Source: Guptibacillus algicola (lineage in GTDB: Bacteria > Bacillota > Bacilli > Bacillales > Guptibacillaceae). From it: 64,000 nucleotides of DNA. A program made the position numbers and the translations under genes. The notes under the pieces are model-generated. The model saw nothing but the letters and a program-made list of their open reading frames with translations, was not told the DNA's origin and did no database searches. The number at the start of each line of letters is the position of its first letter. Position 1 is the first letter of the stretch. The stretch covers positions 248,001 through 312,000 of the forward strand of contig NZ_JAIVAF010000003.1 in assembly GCF_020171805.1 (NCBI RefSeq), read 5' to 3'. Below are positions 16,941 through 25,576 of the stretch, one piece after another.

Positions 16941-17954
16941 ATGAACTTAACGATTCGAGATATCGCTAAAATGGCTGGAGTATCTCCAGCGACTGTATCA
17001 AAGATCATGAACAATTACGGGGGGATCAGTGAAGCCACTCGTCAAAAAGTATATAAAATTATTGAAGATACGAAATACCAGCCTACATTTTCAGCTAAAT
17101 CACTTGCAACGAAGAAATCGAACTTGATCGGATTGATTTACGCAGGGAAAATCAACGTCGATTTCAAACACCCTTTCTTCAATGAAGTGGTGAACGCATT
17201 TAAGAAATCAGTAGGAGCGCTCGGTTATGACCTCCTTCTGTTTTCGAACGAAAAGTTTTATCAAGGTGAAAGCAAATACCTTGAACGATGCAAGCATTTT
17301 CACGTGGACGGATGCTTGATCGTTGCTGGTGATGAGATCGAAGAGGCTGTACATGAGATTGCAGAAAGCAATATTCCATGTATCGGCATCGATTTGAAGT
17401 TAGAAGGACCACATTCAAGTTACATCATGACAGACAATGCCAAGATCGGCATGAAGGTCGTAGAGAATTTGTATTTAAATAAAGTAAAAAAGGTCGCATA
17501 CATCGGTGGAAAGAAGAACTCGCTCATTTCTAGTATCCGAAACGAAGGGTTCATGGATGCGATGAAACAGTTCGGCCTTCCACTTAATGAGAAGTGGATT
17601 CACTACGGAGATTTCTTTGAAGAAAGCGGCTATGAAGCGATGAAAGCGATTCTTCAGGAAGACGAGTGGCCGGAAGCGGTGTTTGCAGCTTCTGATATGA
17701 TGGCGCTCGGTGCTCTTAAGGCGATGAAGGAACGAGGCGTCAGTGTTCCAGAGGATATTCAGTTGATCGGTTGTGATGACATCGAATCCTGTCGCTATAG
17801 TGATCCACCTCTTACGACCGTGAAACAGGACAAACATAAGCTAGGAAAACTCGCAGCCTACATGCTTGATGATTTGATACAAGGAAACGATGACATTCAT
17901 CCAGTGAAAGTGGATCCTGAACTCGTTATTCGTTCATCTAGTATCGAAAGGTAA
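16941..17954 (+). CDS. LacI family transcriptional repressor of the beta-glucoside locus
   Basis: A 337-residue repressor. The N-terminal LacI helix-turn-helix is textbook: TIRDIAKMAGVSPATVSKIM at residues 3-22. A hinge at ~50-60 precedes a periplasmic-binding-like ligand domain (residues ~62-335) with the family's FAASDMMALGALKAMKERG and IQLIGCDDIESC. Start 16941 is chosen because TAAGGAG precedes it at the right distance; the ATG at 16932 overlaps that site. The gene sits inside the operon between the permeases and the glucosidase, so it probably binds the GAAACCGGTTTC sites at 13537 and 13663. The inducer is likely the imported disaccharide. Confidence 0.93.
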   Translation: MNLTIRDIAKMAGVSPATVSKIMNNYGGISEATRQKVYKIIEDTKYQPTFSAKSLATKKSNLIGLIYAGKINVDFKHPFFNEVVNAFKKSVGALGYDLLLFSNEKFYQGESKYLERCKHFHVDGCLIVAGDEIEEAVHEIAESNIPCIGIDLKLEGPHSSYIMTDNAKIGMKVVENLYLNKVKKVAYIGGKKNSLISSIRNEGFMDAMKQFGLPLNEKWIHYGDFFEESGYEAMKAILQEDEWPEAVFAASDMMALGALKAMKERGVSVPEDIQLIGCDDIESCRYSDPPLTTVKQDKHKLGKLAAYMLDDLIQGNDDIHPVKVDPELVIRSSSIER

Positions 17955-17962
17955 ACGTTTTC
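17951..17962. promoter_or_regulatory. Operator-like or cre-like palindrome before the glucosidase gene
   Basis: GTAAACGTTTTC contains the perfect 8-bp palindrome AAACGTTT and overlaps the repressor stop codon. It is similar to LacI-family half-sites and, with two mismatches, to a CcpA cre site. Which protein uses it, if any, cannot be told from sequence. Confidence 0.35.
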
Positions 17963-17990
17963 CTGGTATCGATTACAGGAGGGTACCAAC

Positions 17991-19337
17991 ATGACTACAA
18001 CGATTCAATTTCCAGACACGCTCAAATGGGGAGCAGCAACAGCTTCTTACCAGATTGAAGGCGCTGCAAATGAAGATGGCAGATCCCCTTCCATTTGGGA
18101 TACATTTTCCCATGCGCCAGGAAACGTAAAGAATGGCGATCACGGAGATGAAGCATGCAATAGCTATCATTTATATAAAGAAGACGTGCAGCACCTGAAG
18201 AAACTTGGAGTAAATGTGTATCGTTTCTCGATTGCTTGGCCTCGCGTCATGCCAGAGGGAAGAGGAGAGCTAAATAGGAAGGGCGTCGCGTATTACCATA
18301 ATGTAATTGATGAACTGATCGAGAACGGAATTGAACCGATGATCACCCTTTACCACTGGGATCTTCCACAAGTGCTTCAAGATGAAGGTGGCTGGGAAAA
18401 CCGTAAGACGATCGACGCATTCAACGAATACGCGGTTGCGATGTTCAATGAATTTGGTGGCAAGGTTAGTAAGTGGATCACGATTAATGAACCATGGTGT
18501 GCGTCGTTCCTATCAAATTACTTAGGCATTCACGCTCCAGGGAAAACAGACTTACAAGCTGGAATCGATGTTGCTCATCATCTTCTTCTCGCTCACGGGA
18601 AAGCCGTGCAATCGTTTCGCGAAATCGTACCGAACGGTGAAATCGGATATGCACCTAATTCAGGGTGGCTAGAGCCATTCAGTTCTGAAGAAGAAGATAT
18701 CGAGGCGTGTCGCCGTGGCATGATGTGGCAAAAGGAATGGTTCATGGATCCTGTGTTCAAAGGGTCTTACCCTGAAGAAATGATCTCGCTTTTCGAGAAA
18801 CATAACGCGTCTCTTAAACTAGAGGATGGCGATCTTGAGCTGATTTCACAGCCGATCGATTTCATGGGCATCAATTATTACACGGGAAGCCTAGGACGAT
18901 ACAAAGAAGGCGCTGGTCTTTTTGAATTAGAAGAGATTCCGTTAGATTATCGTAAGACAGATATTGGCTGGCCGATTTATGCAGACGGTTTTTATAACGT
19001 CCTTACAGATCTTCACAAAACGTATGGCGACGTTCCGATTTATATCACAGAGAACGGTGCTTGCTACAACCATGAAGTAGAGGATGGACGCGTCCGTGAC
19101 CAGGAGCGAATCGATTACTTGAAGCAGCATCTGACAGCGTTGCATCGTGCGATGAAATCTGGCGTCCCAATCAAAGGGTATATCTTATGGTCTCTTTTAG
19201 ATAACTTCGAATGGGCGGAAGGATACGAAAAGCGATTCGGTATCATTCATGTTAATTACCGCACGTTTGAGCGAACGCCTAAGGATAGCTACTATTGGTA
19301 TCGACAAACGATCCAGAACAAATGGTTTGAAATTTAA
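17991..19337 (+). CDS. Glycoside hydrolase family 1 beta-glucosidase
   Basis: A 448-residue cytoplasmic enzyme of full family length. The GH1 N-terminal WGAATASYQIEGA, the acid/base Glu167 in TINEP, and the nucleophile Glu354 in ITENG are intact, as is the late WSLLDNFEWAEGY. It would hydrolyse beta-glucosides such as cellobiose to glucose by a retaining mechanism. No 6-phospho-glucosidase context (no beta-glucoside PTS) is nearby; ABC uptake delivers unphosphorylated sugar, consistent with a plain beta-glucosidase. GGAGGG precedes the ATG and a strong terminator follows, so it closes the locus. Confidence 0.95.
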   Translation: MTTTIQFPDTLKWGAATASYQIEGAANEDGRSPSIWDTFSHAPGNVKNGDHGDEACNSYHLYKEDVQHLKKLGVNVYRFSIAWPRVMPEGRGELNRKGVAYYHNVIDELIENGIEPMITLYHWDLPQVLQDEGGWENRKTIDAFNEYAVAMFNEFGGKVSKWITINEPWCASFLSNYLGIHAPGKTDLQAGIDVAHHLLLAHGKAVQSFREIVPNGEIGYAPNSGWLEPFSSEEEDIEACRRGMMWQKEWFMDPVFKGSYPEEMISLFEKHNASLKLEDGDLELISQPIDFMGINYYTGSLGRYKEGAGLFELEEIPLDYRKTDIGWPIYADGFYNVLTDLHKTYGDVPIYITENGACYNHEVEDGRVRDQERIDYLKQHLTALHRAMKSGVPIKGYILWSLLDNFEWAEGYEKRFGIIHVNYRTFERTPKDSYYWYRQTIQNKWFEI

Positions 19338-19345
19338 TACGTATG

Positions 19346-19376
19346 AAAAGCGTGTGATCCGATCACACGCTTTTTT
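19346..19376 (+). terminator. Terminator after the beta-glucosidase gene
   Basis: AGCGTGTGAT and ATCACACGCT form a perfect 10-bp stem with a 3-nt loop, flanked by AAAA and a six-T tail. Confidence 0.93.
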
Positions 19377-19475
19377 CTATGATTTCTTCTGTTTTTTGGT
19401 GTGACGAAAGGAAAGAAGTATAATGAAGATGACTAATAGGTGTCGATCCTATAATGGACAAGGAGTGGTTGTCGT

Positions 19476-19895
19476 ATGAAAAACGTTACGAAAATGAAGG
19501 TAGATCAATCAGCGAAAGACTTATTCGAAGCATTTGTTGATCCTACAAAAATCGGTCATTTCTGGTTTTCGTCTAGTTCAGAGCGGTGGGAAGATGGTAA
19601 GACGGTGACACTACGGTACGACGAGTATAATGCAGAGGTTGATATAAAGGTTAAAGAAATTGAGAACAACCAACGAATCGTCTACGAATGGGGCGGGCGA
19701 ACGGTGACGATAACCTTCGAAGAAGCAGATCGCCTTAGTACGATCGTGGCAGTCGAAGAAGATGGATTTGATGAAGAGAGTGATAACCTCATCGCTGAAC
19801 TGATCGATAACAAAGAAGGCTGGGTATATATGTTGAGCTGTTTAAAGGGATACATGGAGTATGGTGCTAATTTGAGAGCGGCATTGGTGAAGTAG
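19476..19895 (+). CDS. SRPBCC (START-like/AHSA1) domain protein
   Basis: A 139-residue single-domain protein. The N-terminal VDQSAKDLFEAFVDPTKIGHFW and the C-terminal GWVYMLSCLKGYMEYG are classic for the AHSA1-like SRPBCC fold, which binds hydrophobic ligands in a deep pocket. No ligand is known for these Bacillus proteins. AAGGAG lies 10 nt before the ATG. It is a single-gene unit convergent with the hxlR-type gene. Confidence 0.88.
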   Translation: MKNVTKMKVDQSAKDLFEAFVDPTKIGHFWFSSSSERWEDGKTVTLRYDEYNAEVDIKVKEIENNQRIVYEWGGRTVTITFEEADRLSTIVAVEEDGFDEESDNLIAELIDNKEGWVYMLSCLKGYMEYGANLRAALVK

Positions 19896-19928
19896 ACTGT
19901 CCTATAAAAAGAGAATAGAACAACAAAA

Positions 19929-19966
19929 CCAAAAGCGCAATTCTAATAAATGATTTGCGCTTTTGG
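19929..19966 (-). terminator. Terminator between the SRPBCC and HxlR-type genes
   Basis: CCAAAAGCGCAA and TTGCGCTTTTGG form a 12-bp stem. The T-rich tail (GGTTTTGTTGTTC) is on the minus-strand side, so it mainly serves the HxlR-type gene; it may work in both directions. Confidence 0.75.
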
Positions 19967-19999
19967 TCGCTCGTATAACTTCATATAAAATAGGAGAAT

Positions 20000-20335
20000 C
20001 TATTGGTTGTCCATTTGCTCCGTTCCCCACTTGTGCATCTGTTCAAGGATCGGCATTACCGTTTTCCCTTTTTCCGTTATGGAGTATTCCACCTTTGGTG
20101 GGATCGTGTTGTACTGTTTACGATCGATGAATTCGTCATCCTCTAATTCTTTTAGTTGCTGACTCAATACTTTGTGGGTAATACCTGGTAATAATCTGCG
20201 TAACTCGTTGTATCGATGGTTGCCGTCCACTCCGAGATGCCAGAGGATGACTGTCTTCCATTTCCCGCCGATTTTCTTTAATGTGTATTCGATCGAACAT
20301 TTCAGTTTTCCATCTTGATCAAGTGGTGTTTCCAT
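20000..20335 (-). CDS. HxlR family winged-helix regulator
   Basis: A 111-residue regulator of the HxlR/MarR-like family. It has the signature cysteine in the N-terminal CSIEYTLKKIGGKWKTVIL, the recognition region NELRRLLPGITHKVLSQQLK, and the wing PKVEYSITEKGK. The cysteine near residue 13 is used as a redox or electrophile sensor in several family members. It is divergent from a VOC gene, with an 18-bp near-palindrome between, so it probably controls both. The likely signals are aldehydes or other electrophiles, judged from the family only. Confidence 0.92.
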   Translation of the reverse strand: METPLDQDGKLKCSIEYTLKKIGGKWKTVILWHLGVDGNHRYNELRRLLPGITHKVLSQQLKELEDDEFIDRKQYNTIPPKVEYSITEKGKTVMPILEQMHKWGTEQMDNQ

Positions 20336-20352
20336 ATGTTATTCAGTCCTTT

Positions 20353-20370
20353 ACTTACCTTAAGGTTAGT
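20353..20370. promoter_or_regulatory. Candidate HxlR operator in the divergent hxlR/VOC intergenic region
   Basis: ACTTACCTT-AAGGTTAGT is a 9+9 inverted repeat with one mismatch, 18 bp before the regulator's start codon. HxlR-family proteins bind such ACTTAC-type palindromes. A TATAAT for the plus-strand gene lies at 20415-20420. Confidence 0.65.
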
Positions 20371-20467
20371 GACTCACAAAAAAGTGCGTTCTTCTCATGT
20401 ATTAACACTCATTATATAATGTGTTCTGTAATCAAAACAATTACGATTTTAAGGAGGAATTACTATT

Positions 20468-20962
20468 ATGGTAACATATCCAAGAAACTTTTCTCATATT
20501 GGACTCTCAGTCCCAAATCTTGATGAAGCTGTTAAATTTTATACAGAAGTCTTCGGTTGGTACGTGATGATGGAACCATCTGATGTTGAAAATGATGACA
20601 CTCCTATCGGGCAAATGTGCCGCGACGTTTTCGGTAACGACTGGGAGAAATTCCGCATCGCTCACCTTTCAACTGGAGATAAAATTGGTATCGAGTTGTT
20701 TGAGTTCCCAGAAAATGAACAGCCAGAAAACAACTTTGAATACTGGAAAACGGGTATCTTCCACTTCTGTATCCAGGATCCTGACATTGAAGGAATGGTT
20801 GAAAAAATCAAGGAACATGGTGGAAAGCAGCGGATGCCGATCCGCGAATACTATCCTGGTGAGAAACCATTCAAGATGGTCTACGTAGAAGATCCATTTG
20901 GTAATATCTTTGAAATTTATACGCATAGCTATGAGCTAACGTATTCAGAAGGTGCTTACTAG
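20468..20962 (+). CDS. VOC family protein (glyoxalase/epimerase/dioxygenase fold)
   Basis: A 164-residue two-module VOC protein. The first metal-site strand FSHIGLSVPNLDEAVKFYTE (His10) and the second, IFHFCIQDPDIEGMVEKIKE, are followed by VYVEDPFGNIFEIYTHSYE, whose glutamate fits the last metal ligand. Length and pattern resemble methylmalonyl-CoA epimerase- or lactoylglutathione lyase-like proteins. AAGGAGGAA precedes the ATG. It is divergent from the hxlR-type gene and likely under its control, which suggests a detoxification role. Confidence 0.9.
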   Translation: MVTYPRNFSHIGLSVPNLDEAVKFYTEVFGWYVMMEPSDVENDDTPIGQMCRDVFGNDWEKFRIAHLSTGDKIGIELFEFPENEQPENNFEYWKTGIFHFCIQDPDIEGMVEKIKEHGGKQRMPIREYYPGEKPFKMVYVEDPFGNIFEIYTHSYELTYSEGAY

Positions 20963-20990
20963 GAAGTAACATTAAACTAAACAGCGTTAG

Positions 20991-21021
20991 AGGAGCTTAC
21001 TTTTAAGTGAGCTCCTTTTTT
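20991..21021 (+). terminator. Terminator after the VOC gene
   Basis: AGGAGCTTAC and GTGAGCTCCT pair over 10 bp (one G-T) around a 6-nt loop, followed by six T. Confidence 0.9.
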
Positions 21022-21087
21022 ATTTGGATAAAATGATCCCCCTAATAACCTCGTTTAATATGATAAGCTAGGGCAGGAGGTAAAAAA

Positions 21088-21987
21088 ATGAAATCAAAAC
21101 CAATTTATGTTGAGCTACCAGTTCAAGCAAATATGGATGAGCTTTGGGAAGCCACTCAGACTCCTGAACATCATGAGCAATGGGACCTGCGGTTTTCATC
21201 GATCTATTATCTGCCTAAGGAAGAGGACGAACCTCAACGCTTTACATACAGAACGAACATTGGATTCGGATATGGGATTGAAGGCTTTGGAGAAAGTATC
21301 GGCTCACATAACGGAAAAGACGGCTCAAAAACCTCATCTCTTCGCTTTGGAACAGACCAGAAAGCCTCATTGATTAAAGAGGGAAGAGGGTACTGGAAAT
21401 ATAACCCTCAGCACAACGATACCATAACATTTTTGACACAGTACGATTATCAGGTGAACTTCGGAGCAATCGGTTTGTTGATAGATAAACTCATCTTCCG
21501 TCCGATGATCGGGTGGGCGACTGCGTTAAGTTTCGATGTTTTAAAACGCTGGCTTGAAAAAGGCGAAAAACCTTCATCTCAATACATACGCTTTTTCACT
21601 TCGTGGATTATATCGATCTTATTCTTCATCGTCTGGTTTACACACGGACTGATTCCGAAAATAATCTATCAACACCCTGAAGAACTTGCGATGACAGAGA
21701 AACTCGTTGGAGCAGGATCGGTTGAAACGGTCGTTTTTGCGATAGGGATTGGTGAAATTCTATTTAGCTTTTTCTGGCTATTACCTATACAAAAGCGCTG
21801 GCTTTACCTGCTTCAGTTGTTTGCTTTTCCGGTATTAACTGTAGGGGCGATTGTAGCGGATCCAGCCGTACTCACGCATCCGTTCAGTCCGTTAACGTTC
21901 AACTTGTCCTTATTTGTATTATCTATCATTGGATTACTCGTCAGCCGAGATACACCAACAGCATCGTCATGCAAGCGAAAGCGATAA
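21088..21987 (+). CDS. SRPBCC-like domain fused to a DoxX-like membrane domain
   Basis: A 299-residue two-domain protein. Residues 1-~155 look like an SRPBCC/START lipid-pocket domain (VELPVQANMDELWEATQTPEHHEQWD). Residues ~170-290 hold four membrane helices with the DoxX-like pattern KLVGAGSVETVVFAIGIGE. The same operon continues with a DUF4166 gene and an unknown gene. The arrangement resembles, from memory, the B. subtilis yndG/yndH/yndJ group, whose function is unknown. AGGAGG lies before the ATG. Confidence 0.8.
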   Translation: MKSKPIYVELPVQANMDELWEATQTPEHHEQWDLRFSSIYYLPKEEDEPQRFTYRTNIGFGYGIEGFGESIGSHNGKDGSKTSSLRFGTDQKASLIKEGRGYWKYNPQHNDTITFLTQYDYQVNFGAIGLLIDKLIFRPMIGWATALSFDVLKRWLEKGEKPSSQYIRFFTSWIISILFFIVWFTHGLIPKIIYQHPEELAMTEKLVGAGSVETVVFAIGIGEILFSFFWLLPIQKRWLYLLQLFAFPVLTVGAIVADPAVLTHPFSPLTFNLSLFVLSIIGLLVSRDTPTASSCKRKR

Positions 21988-21994
21988 GGAGTTT

Positions 21995-22606
21995 ATGCTA
22001 GTGATTTATGAAAATGTACTTGGAGAACAATTCAAAACACTTCATCCTGCCCTGCAAAAACGGTATTCCATCAAACCTGGACAATCGTTTCGAGCAAGTG
22101 GGGTCATGGATGAAATAAAAGGTGGGCCATTTTGGCTTTACCCGTTATTTTATTTTGGCGTATCTTTCAAACTCTTCTTCCCTGAACATGGAAAACAGGT
22201 TCCTTTTACAATACTGAACAAGGCTAAGACGGGGAGTAATGGCGAGATGCAGATTCACTGGGAGCGCGCATTTTATTTTCCGAAAAAAACGAGATACTTT
22301 AATGCACTTATGAGCGAGTCGAGCAGTCAAAACATCATTAAGGATTATCTAGGAGAGCCTTCCGTCTTTTACTCGGACCTTTCCTTTCAAATCGAGTCTT
22401 CGAACACCTTAACCATTACGTCTAAGAAACAACGGCTGCTGCTCGGAAAATTGGAAATCCCATTGCCTAGACTTTTTCAAGGTCTCGCAACAGTAAAAGA
22501 AACGTATCATGAAGACAGTGACTCCTTTACGATCTCTGTTTCAGTGAGAAACCCTTTGATCGGAACGGTATTTTCGTATAAGGGAGCGTTCAAGGAAGAT
22601 GCTTAA
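21995..22606 (+). CDS. DUF4166 domain protein
   Basis: A 203-residue protein. YENVLGEQFKTLHPALQKRY at the start matches the DUF4166 pattern, in which a short helix precedes a beta-rich domain. ATG 21995 is chosen because TAAGGAG at 21985-21990 lies just before it and overlaps the previous stop codon; the longer upstream frame lies inside the DoxX gene. DUF4166 proteins are often found with saccharopine dehydrogenase-like or SRPBCC/DoxX partners, as here. The role is unknown; a lipid or membrane-related function is possible from the partner. Confidence 0.82.
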   Translation: MLVIYENVLGEQFKTLHPALQKRYSIKPGQSFRASGVMDEIKGGPFWLYPLFYFGVSFKLFFPEHGKQVPFTILNKAKTGSNGEMQIHWERAFYFPKKTRYFNALMSESSSQNIIKDYLGEPSVFYSDLSFQIESSNTLTITSKKQRLLLGKLEIPLPRLFQGLATVKETYHEDSDSFTISVSVRNPLIGTVFSYKGAFKEDA

Positions 22607-23330
22607 GAAGGATACGATTCCAGTCAGTCATATTCGAGGCAATGTACGAGTTGGAGAAAACGCAGTTGAGGAAAAGCTCGATCGAACACGCAACGTGAGT
22701 GGGCTAGTGGATTCGATGGATCTCTACGAAACAGAGTTTCATAGAGAAAATATTGCATCAGGTATTCTCGATTTCTATGAAAACACGGACCGTTACAGAC
22801 TATTTTCTCGAGTCAAGTGGTTATCATGGTTTCTCCCTTTTGCGGCTGTTTATAAATGCATCAGTCGAATCACTCGTCAAATCAATTTGCCGCTTAGAAA
22901 GAAAGAATACGAGATGACAGGAGAGGTCCTCCCGATTCAAGAGGAGGTAGACGGTCGTGCGTCACCACGTGCTTGGATTCGGAAAATAGGTAGTGAAACG
23001 GTTTTTGTTGCGCTTTATTCACATCACAATCATAACGGTAGGACCTACATGAATATCGCCTTACCTCTTCCATTTTCAGCAATGACAGGTATTCTTACCC
23101 TTAGCGAACAGAATAATAGGGGATTAAGGCTAACAAGCAAACGTGAAAAGGGAGAGAGGGACCATTCAGGTACATACCTTGCGATTAGAGATAAGCTGAT
23201 CTCACTCCCACTTGAAGAGCAGTTTGATGTTCATGAAGAAGCTGACGGAACGTTATCTGCTACGCACCGGATGTGGATTTTCTCAATTCCGTTCTTAGTG
23301 ATTGATTATCGAATTACAAAAAAGGAATAA
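22599..23330 (+). CDS. Conserved hypothetical protein, third gene of the DoxX/DUF4166 operon
   Basis: A 243-residue protein overlapping the DUF4166 gene by 8 bp. It has one hydrophobic stretch around residues 72-90 (KWLSWFLPFAAVYKCI) and a beta-rich C-terminal half, including FVALYSHHNHNGRTYMNIA and LPFSAMTGILTL. I do not recognise a domain; it may resemble YndG/YndH-type proteins of B. subtilis. The tight overlap shows it is translated together with the DUF4166 protein. Confidence 0.75.
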   Translation: MLKKDTIPVSHIRGNVRVGENAVEEKLDRTRNVSGLVDSMDLYETEFHRENIASGILDFYENTDRYRLFSRVKWLSWFLPFAAVYKCISRITRQINLPLRKKEYEMTGEVLPIQEEVDGRASPRAWIRKIGSETVFVALYSHHNHNGRTYMNIALPLPFSAMTGILTLSEQNNRGLRLTSKREKGERDHSGTYLAIRDKLISLPLEEQFDVHEEADGTLSATHRMWIFSIPFLVIDYRITKKE

Positions 23331-23333
23331 CCG

Positions 23334-23365
23334 AAAAAACACACCTGTTGAAGGTGTGTTTTTTT
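23334..23365. terminator. Bidirectional terminator between convergent genes
   Basis: AAAAAACACACCT and AGGTGTGTTTTTTT form a 13-bp stem with a 5-nt loop, and each strand has its own U-tail. It serves the DUF4166 operon on plus and the DUF2268 gene on minus. Confidence 0.92.
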
Positions 23366-23385
23366 GAAGTGAGTCGACTGAACAA

Positions 23386-24360
23386 TTACGATTCATTCAA
23401 GAGTTGGCTATAATCACTATCTGTAATAATTTCTGTTGTGTTTTTGTCAGACCAATTCTCCACTGATATGTCTGGTGTGTTCTCTATGTAACTTTTCATA
23501 ATAGGATAGCCTAATTTGTATATGGACCATACTGGGATGTCCTTCGCTGGATTCCCATATAGAAATTCGGAGTACGTAGTTGCACTTGTCGAACTTGCAT
23601 GTTGCTTGACTTCATCGATCACATTCTCTAGGGACCTTTCCGGTATAGGCTCATTCCAAGGAACTTCTTTGTCAGGGTAGAGCATTCTAGCAAAATAGTC
23701 AGCTTTGCCTTCGAACACAATTGAATCTAAAAGCGTATAGCTCGCATTCTGTTCTTTTTCCATGTGAATGGTGTGGTGATATTCATGTGCGATGGTATAT
23801 TCTAACGCTTCTTCAATGAACGATGGGTCAAGTTGTACCAATATGGCATCCTCGCTAAGCGTAAATGCTGAAACGCCTTCCATCTTTCGAACAGGAAACG
23901 TGTTTTCGGGATTGAGTGGCATGACAAAAATGGTTTTGTTTCCGCCTGAGAGGTTGTTTGCAGCCTTTATCAATGCACCCTCGATCAATTCGTTTATTTT
24001 ATCTTGATTGTTTACTAGTTCAACTGTGTTTTCTTCTAATTTCTCAACCTGTGAAGTTGGTTGGAAATATGGCGTGTATGTATGGGCAATGCTCACGTCG
24101 TGATTCGCAGCATAGCTCTGGAAAAGTTCTGTAACTTTGCTGAAGTATTCACTATTATTGTTTTGATCTGGATTGCCTTTGACTTTATTTGTGTAATCTA
24201 ACACATATTCATGAAGAGGGACGATATGAAAGGTCTGGTCTTTGTGTTGAAATTCAGTAGATATCTCTGAGGTAGCTTTTTCATTTGAGCAGCTTATTAA
24301 TAGTAAGAAAGCAGAAACAACAACTAGTAGTTTTATAGGTAGCTTTAGAGTTCTTTGCAT
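23386..24360 (-). CDS. DUF2268 lipoprotein, putative zinc protease
   Basis: A 324-residue lipoprotein: a signal with LLLISC gives lipidated Cys24. The central HEYHH (residues ~192-196, in YTIAHEYHHTIHME) is an HExxH-type zinc site, and a downstream glutamate in DSIVFEGKADYFARM fits the third ligand, as in DUF2268 putative Zn-dependent proteases. It would act on the outer face of the membrane. It is a single-gene unit, convergent with the DoxX operon. The substrate is unknown. Confidence 0.88.
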   Translation of the reverse strand: MQRTLKLPIKLLVVVSAFLLLISCSNEKATSEISTEFQHKDQTFHIVPLHEYVLDYTNKVKGNPDQNNNSEYFSKVTELFQSYAANHDVSIAHTYTPYFQPTSQVEKLEENTVELVNNQDKINELIEGALIKAANNLSGGNKTIFVMPLNPENTFPVRKMEGVSAFTLSEDAILVQLDPSFIEEALEYTIAHEYHHTIHMEKEQNASYTLLDSIVFEGKADYFARMLYPDKEVPWNEPIPERSLENVIDEVKQHASSTSATTYSEFLYGNPAKDIPVWSIYKLGYPIMKSYIENTPDISVENWSDKNTTEIITDSDYSQLLNES

Positions 24361-24642
24361 GTGAATTCCTTTCCTTAGCTCAAAGTGGATTATATTGGAA
24401 AAATATCTTATGTTTGGATTTTATCACAGGTAGGGTCTTTAGAGAACTAAATATGTTACCAAACACGTATAAGATAAAGCTTTTTAATGGAATAAAGTAT
24501 TGAGTTCAGAGTAAGGTTTTGAAATAATTGGTAAGAGATGGTGTCATTTGGGACAAGAAGAGAAAGAGATCATTTCGGTAATGCAAGCAATAACTTATGA
24601 GTCATGGTCCAAAAAGCTTACTGTTGAAAAGGGGAGGGTTCA
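24361..24642. other. Divergent intergenic region with a short coding-like frame
   Basis: The region between the DUF2268 gene and the kinase-like gene. A TTG-started frame of 32 codons at 24548-24646 (GQEEKEIISVMQAITYESW) looks protein-like and overlaps the next gene's start. It lacks a good ribosome binding site and could be a leader peptide, a remnant, or chance. I see no clear promoter. Confidence 0.3.
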
Positions 24643-25566
24643 TTGACACAGCTAGAAAATAGAATGAACGAGCAAGGGTGGAAGCTACTAGATAAAAAGC
24701 AAATTCATGGAGCGCACGCTGGTAACCTGTATAGAGTTCATGTGGTGGATGATAAAGGTAGAAGAAGAGCCTTTGTATATAAGGAGTTCGAGGAAAACCG
24801 AAACAATGAGGTTCATCTCTATAAGGTGTTATCAAAGCCTATAGGTGAATTTAGTAAGGTCGTTAACGTTTGGGATTCAGTTCCACAGGCTCTTCTGATG
24901 CACGACCTCGGTAGCTCTCTCAAAGAATCGTTTCCCCTTTTAACAATGGAAGGGAAAAAGAAGATTATCGATGAGGTATTAGAAAGATTATCAGACTTAC
25001 ATACTTCGGAGCTAGAGGGCAAAAAGGACGAATTACCTCTTCACAAACTCACATTCGAATGGCGCGATTGGTGCATAGATGAATTAAGAAAGCTAAGTAT
25101 GCATGTTCAATGGGCTGATGGTGGTTGGATTACTATAATTGAAAGAGCTTACGATCTACTAGAGGGATATCAGATAAAATGTCCGTTAGTCTTAACTCAT
25201 GGCGATCCACACCTCGATAACATCTTTCACAAGGAAGATGAGATTTGGTTCATCGACTGGGAGTGGGCAGCTCTTGGATCCCCACTTAGAGATATCACGC
25301 TATTCATCCAGGACATGTATGATGTTGAATTGATTCAGAATGTCTATCATTCTTACCTGTCGATGTTAAAGGAAAAGGGACTTTCAATCGAAGCCGCAGA
25401 TTACGAAGCAGACTTCAATCACCTTTATGCTGATCATCTGGTGATGATGATTGCATGGGAAATACATAAATATTTTGATGGTCATATAAGTGAAGAAGAG
25501 TTAAAAAGAATCCTATCGTTTAAATTTGGTGAACTAATTAAGATTATAGAAAAAGTAAATACATAA
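24643..25566 (+). CDS. APH/choline kinase-fold phosphotransferase
   Basis: A 307-residue protein kinase-like small-molecule phosphotransferase. The catalytic loop LTHGDPHLDNIF (Asp of HGD) and the metal-binding FIDWEWAALGSPLRDIT are intact. An ATP-binding lysine is likely in FVYKEFEE. Aminoglycoside, choline, homoserine and spore-coat CotS-like kinases all share this fold; substrate cannot be told. The start is TTG, 6 nt after AGGGGAGG; the first ATG (24664) is less well placed. It probably forms an operon with the small membrane protein 10 bp downstream. Confidence 0.88.
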   Translation: MTQLENRMNEQGWKLLDKKQIHGAHAGNLYRVHVVDDKGRRRAFVYKEFEENRNNEVHLYKVLSKPIGEFSKVVNVWDSVPQALLMHDLGSSLKESFPLLTMEGKKKIIDEVLERLSDLHTSELEGKKDELPLHKLTFEWRDWCIDELRKLSMHVQWADGGWITIIERAYDLLEGYQIKCPLVLTHGDPHLDNIFHKEDEIWFIDWEWAALGSPLRDITLFIQDMYDVELIQNVYHSYLSMLKEKGLSIEAADYEADFNHLYADHLVMMIAWEIHKYFDGHISEEELKRILSFKFGELIKIIEKVNT

Positions 25567-25576
25567 GGAGATTACG

